A DNA stretch of 5,205 nucleotides from an uncultured Eubacteriales bacterium (GTDB taxonomy: Bacteria; Bacillota_A; Clostridia; Christensenellales; Aristaeellaceae): the NCBI GenBank assembly GCA_944333375.1, contig CALVKX010000149.1:1-5205 (forward strand), given 5' to 3'. Positions within the stretch are counted from its first letter, which is position 1. Each line of letters opens with the position of its first letter. A program made the translations under genes and the position numbers. A model generated the notes under the pieces. The model was not told the origin of the DNA and made no database searches. It saw only the letters and a program-made list of their open reading frames with translations. Below are positions 1-5,130 of this stretch, in pieces.

Positions 1-58
1 CGTTCTTGCTTTCCTTGCTCTGTATCGTTTTCAAGGTTCGTTGCTCTCAAGCGAGCTT
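1..58 (-). promoter_or_regulatory. Putative pre-rRNA leader with boxA-like motif (16S expected beyond left edge)
   Basis: Read on the minus strand, this is the start of the transcript made by the promoter at 63-91, with the first base near 56-58. About 20 bases in, at 36-27, it carries CCTTGAAAAC. This closely resembles the CTTTGAAAAC motif that recurs in leaders and spacers of Firmicutes rRNA operons, where it acts in antitermination and processing (boxA). A small CAAG/CTTG hairpin (48-51 with 56-59) sits at the 5' end. No open reading frame or ribosome binding site is seen here. The rRNA assignment is an inference from promoter quality and this motif, because no mature rRNA lies within the window. 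An alternative is the leader of another stable RNA operon, such as a tRNA cluster. Confidence 0.66.
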
Positions 59-62
59 GTAC

Positions 63-91
63 ATGATAGCACGCTTCGCCCTCCCTGTCAA
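63..91 (-). promoter_or_regulatory. Strong sigma-A type promoter, probably of an rRNA operon
   Basis: On the minus strand there is a perfect -35 TTGACA (91-86), a 17-base spacer (85-69) and a -10 TATCAT (68-63). The -10 is preceded by TG one base upstream (TGCTATCAT), an extended -10. Transcription should start near 56-58 and run off the left edge. A consensus -35, optimal spacing and upstream A-tracts together are typical of stable-RNA promoters. It diverges from the ychF promoter, with 153 bases between the two -35 boxes. Confidence 0.8.
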
Positions 92-93
92 CA

Positions 94-123
94 CCTTTTT
101 TCGAATTTTTTGACTTCTTTTTT
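94..123 (-). promoter_or_regulatory. UP-element-like phased A-tracts upstream of the rRNA promoter
   Basis: Three runs of six A on the minus strand (123-118, 111-106, 101-96) have centres 12 and 10 bases apart, close to one helical turn. They end two bases before the -35 box. Such A-tracts upstream of -35 are known to bind the RNA polymerase alpha C-terminal domain and to bend DNA, and they are typical of rRNA promoters. The proximal part, TTCGAAAAAAGG (105-94), also occurs upstream of the tRNA promoter at the other end of the window. Confidence 0.65.
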
Positions 124-244
124 AGATTCTTGTATTTCCCGAACCTTTTGATTCATAAGGCGTTGCGACTCCTCGTCCTTTTCCGTATGTTCCTCTCGCC
201 CGCTCTCCCGAACGTTCGTTTCACCATCCGGGCATAAAACGAAA
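124..244. other. Intergenic region between divergent promoters, no gene seen
   Basis: These 121 bases separate the A-tracts of the minus-strand rRNA promoter from the plus-strand ychF promoter. I see no convincing gene. A 10-base palindrome, CGAACGTTCG, lies at 209-218. It has no spacer between the half sites, so it does not fit the Gram-positive LexA box, which needs about four bases between CGAAC and GTTC. A 22-codon reading frame on the minus strand (156-88) ends inside the -35 box of the rRNA promoter and is not credible as a gene. Confidence 0.5.
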
Positions 245-273
245 TTGCATTTTTGTCCAAATCAGGCTATACT
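245..273 (+). promoter_or_regulatory. ychF operon promoter
   Basis: The -35 is TTGCAT (245-250) and the -10 is TATACT (268-273), with an optimal 17-base spacer. Transcription would start near 280, giving a leader of about 32 bases before the TTG start at 312. This placement argues against the longer reading frame that opens with TTG at 279, because that codon would lie at or upstream of the transcript's 5' end. Confidence 0.75.
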
Positions 274-296
274 AGCTGTTGAACAGAGCATATACT

Positions 297-303
297 GAGG
301 AAG
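297..303 (+). promoter_or_regulatory. Ribosome binding site that fixes the ychF TTG start
   Basis: GAGGAAG lies eight bases before the TTG at 312-314, ideal spacing for a Shine-Dalgarno site. The alternative TTG at 279 has no such motif upstream. Confidence 0.75.
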
Positions 304-311
304 TGGAGCAT

Positions 312-1403
312 TTGAAGCTGGGTATCGTGGGACTCCCAAACGTAGGCAAGAGCACGCTGTTCAACGCCATCACGCGCGCGGGCGCGCAGGCGGCCAACTA
401 TCCCTTCTGCACCATCGAGCCAAACACCGGCGTGGTGCCGGTGCCGGACCCGCGGCTTGACGAGCTGGCGAGGATGTACGAGCCCAAGAAGGTGACGCCG
501 GCGACGGTGGAATTTGTGGACATCGCGGGGCTGGTCAAGGGCGCGAGCCGGGGCGAGGGCCTGGGCAACAAGTTCCTCTCGCACATCCGCGAGGTGGACG
601 CGATCGTGCACGTGGTGCGGTGCTTTGAGGACGAGAACGTGATCCATGTGGACGGCTCGGTGGACCCGAGGCGGGACATCGAGGTCATCGACCTGGAGCT
701 GGTCCTGGCGGACCTGGAGACGGTGGAGCGGCGCGCGGAGAAGGCGCAGCATCTGCTCAAAAACGGGGACAAGCGCCAGGCGCTGGAGGCGGACGTGGCC
801 AACCGGCTCAAGGCGCATCTGGAGGCGGGCAAGCCCGCGCGCATCTTCCCCATGAGCGAGGAGGAGCGCGAGGTTGTGGCGGGCTGGTTCCTTTTGACGG
901 ACAAGCCGGTCATCTACGCGGCCAACATCGCCGACAGCGAGATCGGGCAGGAGGAATCGGCGCATGTGAAGGCCGTGCGTGAGATCGCCAAGGCCGAGGG
1001 CGCGCAGGTGTTCACCGTGAGCGCGCAGATAGAGGAAGAGATCGCGCAGATGGAGCCGGAGGAGAAGGACGCCTTTTTGAGCGAGCTGGGGCTGGGCCAG
1101 AGCGGCCTGGACCGGCTGATCGCGGCGTGCTACACGCTGCTGGGGCTGATTTCCTTTCTCACGGCGGGCGCGGACGAATGCCGCGCGTGGACCATCCGGT
1201 GGGGCACCAAGGCGCCGCAGGCCGCGGGCAAGATCCACACGGACTTTGAGCGCGGGTTCATCCGGGCCGAGGTGGTGGCCTTTGAGGACCTCAGGGCGCT
1301 GGGGAGCATGGCGGCGTGCCGCGACAGGGGACTGGTGCGCAGCGAGGGCAAGGATTATGTGATGCGCGACGGCGATGTGGTGCTGTTCCGCTTCAACGTC
1401 TAA
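312..1403 (+). CDS. ychF: Redox-regulated ATPase YchF (Obg family, OLA1 type)
   Basis: This is a near-universal P-loop ATPase of the Obg family that associates with ribosomes and has been linked to stress responses and translation. It is cytoplasmic. From the TTG at 312 the protein is 363 residues, the usual family length, and opens with the family signature [14 protein letters not shown]. The P-loop is GLPNVGKS (7-14). The G3 motif DIAG (70-73) is followed by Leu where Ras-type GTPases have the catalytic Gln, as expected for this hydrophobic-substituted group. G4 is NIAD (205-208), where the family usually has NxxE. A helical, coiled-coil-like insertion spans about 125-195, and the C-terminal TGS domain about 279-362 ends in a typical DVVLFRFNV. 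Cys33, in PFCTIEPN, matches the cysteine implicated in redox control of E. coli YchF. The gene has its own promoter and is followed after 18 bases by the ATP-grasp gene, so the two are probably co-transcribed. Identity is certain; the start is very likely. Confidence 0.97.
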   Translation: MKLGIVGLPNVGKSTLFNAITRAGAQAANYPFCTIEPNTGVVPVPDPRLDELARMYEPKKVTPATVEFVDIAGLVKGASRGEGLGNKFLSHIREVDAIVHVVRCFEDENVIHVDGSVDPRRDIEVIDLELVLADLETVERRAEKAQHLLKNGDKRQALEADVANRLKAHLEAGKPARIFPMSEEEREVVAGWFLLTDKPVIYAANIADSEIGQEESAHVKAVREIAKAEGAQVFTVSAQIEEEIAQMEPEEKDAFLSELGLGQSGLDRLIAACYTLLGLISFLTAGADECRAWTIRWGTKAPQAAGKIHTDFERGFIRAEVVAFEDLRALGSMAACRDRGLVRSEGKDYVMRDGDVVLFRFNV

Positions 1404-1421
1404 GGCGGGGAGGACGGAGGA

Positions 1422-2432
1422 ATGGGAAGGCTTTCCTTCTTCTTTAAGAGGCTGGTGCGCATGGACTGGAAGGCCATGTGGAAAACCGCGGGCATGCTGC
1501 GAAAGCCGAGCGGCAAAAGCCGCCTGTGGCTGCTGTTTGACATGCTCCGCTGCGCGCTTCGCTACAACGCGGGCTATGTGGACTACAAGATCGCCCAGAT
1601 GTACCGCTTGAACGACGCCCAGCGGCGCACACAGATCACGCGCGGATTGAGCAACCAGATCGTGCGGCGGATGAACGACAAGGCGTACTGGTACCTCTTT
1701 GACGACAAGGCGACCTTTAACGAGCTGTTCAAGGAGGAGGTCGGCCGCGGGTGGATGAAGATCACCGCGGACACGGACGTGGAGGCGCTTTCGGCGTTTC
1801 TCTCGGCCCACCCGGACATCATCGCCAAGCCCCTGGAGGGCAGCAGCGGCGTGGGCATCGCGCGCTATACCCAAAGCGACTGGAAGGGCCGCGAGGCGGC
1901 GTTTCTAAAGGAATTGCTGGACGGACAAATCGGCATCATCGAGGAGCGGGTCATCCAGCATCCCCGCCTGATGGCCCTCTGCCCCACCTCCGTTAACACC
2001 ATCCGCATCGCCACCCTCCTGGGCGACAAGAAGCAGGGCATCGTCTACGCCTTCCTGCGCATCGGCAACGGCAAGGTCATGGACAACGTCGACCAGGGCG
2101 GCATGGCCGCGCGCGTGGACCTGGAAAGCGGAAAGCTGCTCACCGTCGGCGCGGACAAGCAGGGCAACACCTACACCGAGCACCCCATGACGCACACGCC
2201 CATCGTGGGCTTTGAGGTGCCCTTCTTTGAGGAGGCCAAGGCCATGTGCCTCCGGGCCGCCCAGAAGGTGCCCCAGATGCGCTTTGTGGCCTGGGACGTG
2301 GCCGTCACCGAAAAGGGGCCTGTGTTTATCGAGGGCAACAGCTTCCCCAGCCACGCCGTGCCCCAGTTCGCGGCGCACTACCCCGACGGCATCGGGATCA
2401 TGCGCGAGTTTCGAAAGTTCATCGACATCTGA
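1422..2432 (+). CDS. Sugar-transfer-associated ATP-grasp protein
   Basis: This is a 336-residue soluble protein with no signal peptide or membrane segment. It resembles the sugar-transfer-associated ATP-grasp family (alpha-L-glutamate ligase-related), whose members often sit in capsule or exopolysaccharide loci. ATP-grasp enzymes join a carboxylate to an amine or similar nucleophile via an acyl phosphate. Visible landmarks are IAKPLEGSSGVGI (134-146), with Lys136 and a glycine-rich loop suited to ATP phosphates; EE (174-175); PTSVNTIRI (188-196); DNVDQGG (221-227); HP (254-255); and the metal-site region WDVAV...EGN (291-306), with Asp292, Glu304 and Asn306. The basic N-terminal stretch (1-90) has no recognisable domain. 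The start is the ATG at 1422, with GGGGAGG at 1407-1413 eight bases upstream. It follows ychF by 18 bases, so it likely shares that promoter, and a hairpin follows its stop. No glycosyltransferase or polymer gene is nearby, so substrate and pathway are unknown. Synonymous third-base preference shifts from G to C about halfway through. Confidence 0.88.
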   Translation: MGRLSFFFKRLVRMDWKAMWKTAGMLRKPSGKSRLWLLFDMLRCALRYNAGYVDYKIAQMYRLNDAQRRTQITRGLSNQIVRRMNDKAYWYLFDDKATFNELFKEEVGRGWMKITADTDVEALSAFLSAHPDIIAKPLEGSSGVGIARYTQSDWKGREAAFLKELLDGQIGIIEERVIQHPRLMALCPTSVNTIRIATLLGDKKQGIVYAFLRIGNGKVMDNVDQGGMAARVDLESGKLLTVGADKQGNTYTEHPMTHTPIVGFEVPFFEEAKAMCLRAAQKVPQMRFVAWDVAVTEKGPVFIEGNSFPSHAVPQFAAHYPDGIGIMREFRKFIDI

Positions 2433-2433
2433 C

Positions 2434-2458
2434 CAAAGCCCGCCGCCGGCGGGCTTTG
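2434..2458 (+). terminator. Hairpin terminator after the ychF operon
   Basis: An 11-bp perfect stem (2434-2444 with 2448-2458) with a three-base loop begins one base after the stop codon of the ATP-grasp gene. The stem ends in CTTTG and is followed by TAAAATCTT rather than a run of T. It is therefore a strong hairpin with a weak U-tract and may act as a leaky or factor-assisted terminator. Confidence 0.6.
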
Positions 2459-2483
2459 TAAAATCTTCCCGCAAGGCAGGAAA

Positions 2484-2511
2484 AGGACAGACGGGAAAAG
2501 AATGTTATCTT
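2484..2511 (+). promoter_or_regulatory. Possible weak promoter for the isomerase gene
   Basis: An extended -10, TGTTATCTT (2503-2511), lies 16 bases after a poor -35, AGGACA (2484-2489). It falls between the upstream terminator hairpin and the next hairpin, and would give a start near 2518. The -35 matches the consensus poorly, but the TGn extension is also present at the rRNA, symporter and tRNA promoters in this window. Confidence 0.35.
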
Positions 2512-2524
2512 TAAAGCCATCTTG

Positions 2525-2543
2525 AGGGCCGCGCGGCGGCCCT
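2525..2543 (+). terminator. GC-rich hairpin in the leader of the isomerase gene
   Basis: An 8-bp stem (2525-2532 with 2536-2543) with a three-base loop is followed by only TTT and then GAAAAAA. It lies 26 bases before the next start codon. It could be a second terminator in tandem with that at 2434-2458, or a leader structure if transcription starts near 2518. No riboswitch consensus or leader peptide of note is seen. Confidence 0.45.
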
Positions 2544-2569
2544 TTGAAAAAACGTAAAGGAGTTTTCCC

Positions 2570-3388
2570 ATGAGCAAACATCTCTCCCCCGCTTACCAGC
2601 TCTATTCCGCGCGCGAGGACGCCAGCGGCGATCTGGAGGGCGTTCTGGAGCAGCTCGCCCGCATGGGCTATGAGGGCGTAGAGTTCGCCGGCTTTTTTGA
2701 AAAGAGCGCCAAGGAGGTCAAAAAGCTCCTCAAGCACGCCCAGCTCAAGGCCGTGAGCAGCCACGTCCCGCTCCAGCAGATCCGCGACGACATGCAATCC
2801 GTCCTGGACTACCACGAGGAGCTGGACTGCGGCTGCATCGCCGTTCCCTACCTGGCTGAGGAGGACCGCCCCGGCGCGCCGGGCTTCGCCCGCGTGCTGG
2901 AGACGCTCTACACCTTCGGCCGCCAGTGCAAAAAGCGCGGGATCTCGCTGCTCTACCACAACCACGACTTCGAGTTCGCCCCCCTCAGCGGCATGGCGGC
3001 GCTGGATTTCCTCTACGCCGCGCTGCCCGCCTCCGTGCTCAAGACCGAGCTGGACACCTGCTGGATCCGCTACGCGGGCCAGGACCCGGCGGCCTACATC
3101 CGCCGCTACGCGGACCGCTGCCCCGTGGTGCACCTCAAGGACTACGTGGGCGATCACTGCGATACGCCGCCTTACGCGCTGCTGGGACAGGAGGACGCGG
3201 CCGCGCCCCAGGAGCGTCCCTTCCTCTTTAAGCCCCTGGGCGCGGGCTGTCAGGACATCCCGTCGCTGGTGGAGGCCGCGCGGGAGAGCGGCGCGCGCTG
3301 GCTGGTCGTCGAGCAGGACGAAAGCCCCGAGCGCCCGGCGCTGGAGGATGCGCGGCTAAGCGCGGAGCATCTCCTGCCGCTTCTGTAA
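2570..3388 (+). CDS. Sugar phosphate isomerase/epimerase, xylose-isomerase-like TIM barrel
   Basis: This 272-residue cytoplasmic protein of the AP-endonuclease-2/xylose-isomerase-like TIM-barrel superfamily has the normal length for the family. Such enzymes use a divalent metal to interconvert sugars or inositol derivatives. Strand-end motifs run in order: QLYSAR (10-15), GYEGVEFAG (33-41), SSH (63-65), YHNHDFEF (129-136), TELDTCW (159-165), HLKD (188-191), KPLGAGCQD (221-229) and EQDES (248-252). Glu135, Asp162, His188 and Glu248 are the likely metal ligands by family analogy; I infer this rather than align it. The start is the ATG at 2570, with AAAGGAG at 2556-2562 seven bases upstream. It stands alone, with hairpins on both sides, and is convergent with the symporter gene. 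No kinase, dehydrogenase or ABC transporter is adjacent to indicate the substrate, so calling it IolE, a tagatose epimerase or similar would be a guess. The family is clear and the reaction unknown. Confidence 0.9.
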   Translation: MSKHLSPAYQLYSAREDASGDLEGVLEQLARMGYEGVEFAGFFEKSAKEVKKLLKHAQLKAVSSHVPLQQIRDDMQSVLDYHEELDCGCIAVPYLAEEDRPGAPGFARVLETLYTFGRQCKKRGISLLYHNHDFEFAPLSGMAALDFLYAALPASVLKTELDTCWIRYAGQDPAAYIRRYADRCPVVHLKDYVGDHCDTPPYALLGQEDAAAPQERPFLFKPLGAGCQDIPSLVEAARESGARWLVVEQDESPERPALEDARLSAEHLLPLL

Positions 3389-3397
3389 ATCGCAAGA

Positions 3398-3417
3398 CCC
3401 CTGCCTTCCGGCAGGGG
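3398..3417. terminator. Hairpin between convergent genes, probably bidirectional terminator
   Basis: An 8-bp GC-rich stem (3398-3405 with 3410-3417) with a TTCC loop lies 9 bases after the isomerase stop and 9 bases after the symporter stop on the other strand. On the plus strand it is followed by CCTCTTTGG, and on the minus strand by TCTTGCG, so neither side has a long U-tract. Its position between two converging genes supports a shared terminator. Confidence 0.65.
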
Positions 3418-3426
3418 CCTCTTTGG

Positions 3427-4914
3427 TTAACTTCCGAAAACCTCGTCCAGATGCGCCTTGTCAAAGCCGCGCGTAAACAGGCTCACCGCCGGCACCAAAA
3501 TCAACCCCGCGACCATGGCCGCCGCGCCGCTCATCGGCGCCAGGCTCATGTCGCCCGCCAGAAGCGGCGGCAGCAGCGAGATCAGCGCCCCGCCGATCAC
3601 CCCCGCATACGCGCCCGCGCGGGTCACGCCGCGCCAGAGCAGGCCGTAGAGGAAGGGCGCCAGGAACGCCCCCGCGATGGTGCCCCAGGACAGGGACATG
3701 AGGGAGACGATGGGCGTGTCCTGCATCCAGAAGTTGATGGCCAGGGAGAGCACGACGAACAGCACGCACAGGACGCGCATGATGAGGGTGGCGCCGCGCT
3801 GAGTGAGCCGCGTGACGGAGCCGATGAGGTCCAGGGAGACGACCGAGGCCGAGGAGAGGACCAGGGAGGTCAGGGTGGAGATGCTGGCCGAGAGAAGCAG
3901 CACCACGAACAGGCCCTGCACCGCGTCGGGGATACCCACGACGGTGGGGTCGGTGAGCATGACGGGCATGATGTCGTCCATGGACATGGCGCCGCTCTCC
4001 ACCAGCTCATAGAGCGTGCCCGCGCCGTCGGGCGAGGCGATGCGGGCGAGGACCACGCGGCCGAAGCTGCCGGCGAAATACGCGCCGCCGGCGACGGCGA
4101 GGGCAAAGAAGGTGGAAATCACCGTGGCCCGCTTGACGCTTCCCTCGTCGCGGATGGCGAAGAACTTGTGGATCATCTGCGGCATGCCCAAAACGCCCAT
4201 GGAGGTGAGCAGGACGTTGCTCAGCAGCCAGGTTCCCTTGCCCTGCGGGGGCAGGAGCGAGCCCATGTCGCCCAGCGCCTCCACGCCCGCGCCCACGCCG
4301 CCCGCGGCCCGGACGATGTAGCACACCACCGCCGCGATGCCCGCCAGCATGATGATGCCCTGGATAAAATCCGTCACAGCCGTGGCGCGGTAGCCGCCGG
4401 CGAAGAGATAGACCGCCGAGAGCAGGGCGATGACGGTCACACAGGCGGCGTAATCAAAGCCGAAGGCCCGCTGGAACATGTTCCCCAGCCCCTTGTAGAC
4501 GCTGGCCGAATAGGGCAGGAGAAAGACGAAGATGATGAGGCTGGCGGCCAGCTTGAGCGGGCGGCTCTGATAGCGCTTTTCAAAAAAGCCCGGGATGGTG
4601 GCTACCTGGAGCCTCTCGCCCATGCGCCGGGTGGGGCGGGCCAGGAGGGACCAGGCCAGGAGGCTGCCGATGAGGGCGTTGCCGATGCCGCACCAAACGG
4701 CCGAAAGGCCCGCGCTCCAGCCGGTGGAGCCGGCGTAGCCGACGATGATGACGGCGCTGAAATAGCTCGCGCCGTAGCTTAGTGCGCTCAGCCACGGCCC
4801 GACGTTGCGGCCGCCGAGCAAAAAGTCGTTGAGGGAGAGGTGCTTTCGCGCCGTGAGCACGATCACCGCGACCATCATGAGGGCATAGAGCGCCAATACC
4901 AGAATTTTGACCAT
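3427..4914 (-). CDS. Sodium:solute symporter (SSS family), substrate unknown
   Basis: This integral membrane protein of 495 residues resembles PutP, PanF and SGLT-type symporters, which use the sodium gradient to import sugars, amino acids, vitamins or carboxylates. About 13 hydrophobic segments alternate with short loops, starting with residues 2-21. Family landmarks are FLLGGRNVGPWLSALSYGAS (31-50), the GYAGSTGW loop (59-66), and SASISTLTSLVLSSASVVSLD (342-362), whose Ser346-Thr347 pair matches the sodium-binding Ser-Thr of PutP. Basic residues (RPTRRMGER, 93-101) mark a cytoplasmic loop. The start is the ATG at 4914, because GGAAGG (4929-4924) lies nine bases upstream. An in-frame ATG at 4923 would add MGS but abuts that motif directly. 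The gene has its own promoter and an 80-base leader, and converges on the isomerase gene with a shared hairpin. Proximity to a sugar isomerase allows a carbohydrate substrate, but nothing in the sequence proves it. The last 80 or so codons prefer G in the third position, unlike the rest of the gene. Confidence 0.93.
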   Translation of the reverse strand: MVKILVLALYALMMVAVIVLTARKHLSLNDFLLGGRNVGPWLSALSYGASYFSAVIIVGYAGSTGWSAGLSAVWCGIGNALIGSLLAWSLLARPTRRMGERLQVATIPGFFEKRYQSRPLKLAASLIIFVFLLPYSASVYKGLGNMFQRAFGFDYAACVTVIALLSAVYLFAGGYRATAVTDFIQGIIMLAGIAAVVCYIVRAAGGVGAGVEALGDMGSLLPPQGKGTWLLSNVLLTSMGVLGMPQMIHKFFAIRDEGSVKRATVISTFFALAVAGGAYFAGSFGRVVLARIASPDGAGTLYELVESGAMSMDDIMPVMLTDPTVVGIPDAVQGLFVVLLLSASISTLTSLVLSSASVVSLDLIGSVTRLTQRGATLIMRVLCVLFVVLSLAINFWMQDTPIVSLMSLSWGTIAGAFLAPFLYGLLWRGVTRAGAYAGVIGGALISLLPPLLAGDMSLAPMSGAAAMVAGLILVPAVSLFTRGFDKAHLDEVFGS

Positions 4915-4923
4915 ACTTCCCAT

Positions 4924-4929
4924 CCTTCC
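4924..4929 (-). promoter_or_regulatory. Ribosome binding site that decides the symporter start
   Basis: GGAAGG on the minus strand is nine bases from the ATG at 4914 but directly abuts the ATG at 4923, so it favours the shorter product. A second purine motif, GAAGG (4940-4936), lies 12 bases before the 4923 start and leaves that option open. Confidence 0.6.
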
Positions 4930-4999
4930 GTACTACCTTCGGTCCTCAGACCAACCTGCCCGGCCCCGCTCCCCGGGACCGCCTACTACACTGGTTACG

Positions 5000-5029
5000 A
5001 TCATAGCACGAAGCCGCCCCGCGGCGCAA
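5000..5029 (-). promoter_or_regulatory. Symporter promoter with extended -10
   Basis: On the minus strand, the -35 is TTGCGC (5029-5024), the spacer is 18 bases and the -10 is TATGAT (5005-5000), with TG one base upstream. The start would be near 4993, giving a leader of about 80 bases. Its CGTGCTATGAT closely matches CGTGCTATCAT of the rRNA promoter. The leader can form a GGTC/GACC stem (4941-4944 with 4949-4952) and a CCCGG/CCGGG stem (4959-4963 with 4973-4977). I do not recognise a riboswitch in it. Confidence 0.65.
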
Positions 5030-5039
5030 GGGGGCGGCT
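5012..5039. repeat. 9-bp inverted repeat over the symporter -35 region
   Basis: AGCCGCCCC (5012-5020) and GGGGCGGCT (5031-5039) are perfect inverted arms around a 10-base centre. The symporter -35 (5024-5029) lies wholly within the centre. It could be a repressor operator. Alternatively, read on the plus strand, it is a hairpin followed by GTATTTTG, which would resemble an intrinsic terminator shielding the tRNA promoter from upstream transcription. Confidence 0.55.
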
Positions 5040-5070
5040 GTATTTTGCCTGCATTTTCCCTCCTAGAAGC

Positions 5071-5085
5071 TTTTTCGAAAAAAGG
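5071..5085 (+). promoter_or_regulatory. UP-element-like A/T tract upstream of the tRNA promoter
   Basis: A perfect 12-base palindrome of T5CGA5 (5071-5082) lies inside a run that ends at the -35 box. Its TTCGAAAAAAGG (5074-5085) is identical to the sequence next to the rRNA promoter -35 on the other side of the window. Upstream A/T tracts commonly boost stable-RNA promoters. Confidence 0.55.
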
Positions 5086-5086
5086 C

Positions 5087-5115
5087 TGGACAAATTTGCA
5101 GGGCTTTGATATAAT
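5087..5115 (+). promoter_or_regulatory. Strong tRNA-Thr promoter
   Basis: The -35 is TGGACA (5087-5092, one mismatch), the spacer is 17 bases and the -10 is a perfect TATAAT (5110-5115), with an upstream TG (TGATATAAT). Transcription should start near 5122, about nine bases before the mature tRNA. Confidence 0.85.
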
Positions 5116-5130
5116 AATAAATGCTGATGC

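Noticed and set aside
88..156. 22-codon minus-strand reading frame (MNQKVREIQE...)
   Set aside because: It would end inside the -35 box of the rRNA promoter, overlaps the A-tracts (hence all the Lys codons) and has a poorly spaced ribosome binding site.
209..218. CGAACGTTCG palindrome as a LexA (SOS) box
   Set aside because: The Gram-positive LexA site needs a four-base gap between CGAAC and GTTC. This palindrome has none, and short palindromes occur by chance.
267..1874. Minus-strand open frame of 535 codons opposite ychF and the ATP-grasp gene
   Set aside because: It is rich in Arg, His, Ala and Leu, has no recognisable domain, and lies opposite the clearly coding ychF and ATP-grasp genes. 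Long antisense frames are expected in GC-rich DNA.
2502..2525. Seven-codon leader peptide (MLSLKPS) before the isomerase gene
   Set aside because: There is no good ribosome binding site and no run of regulatory codons. It overlaps the possible -10 region.
3451..4782. Plus-strand open frame of 443 codons opposite the symporter gene
   Set aside because: Its composition is dominated by Gly, Arg, His, Asp and Gln with no domain. The minus strand encodes a full-length conserved symporter.
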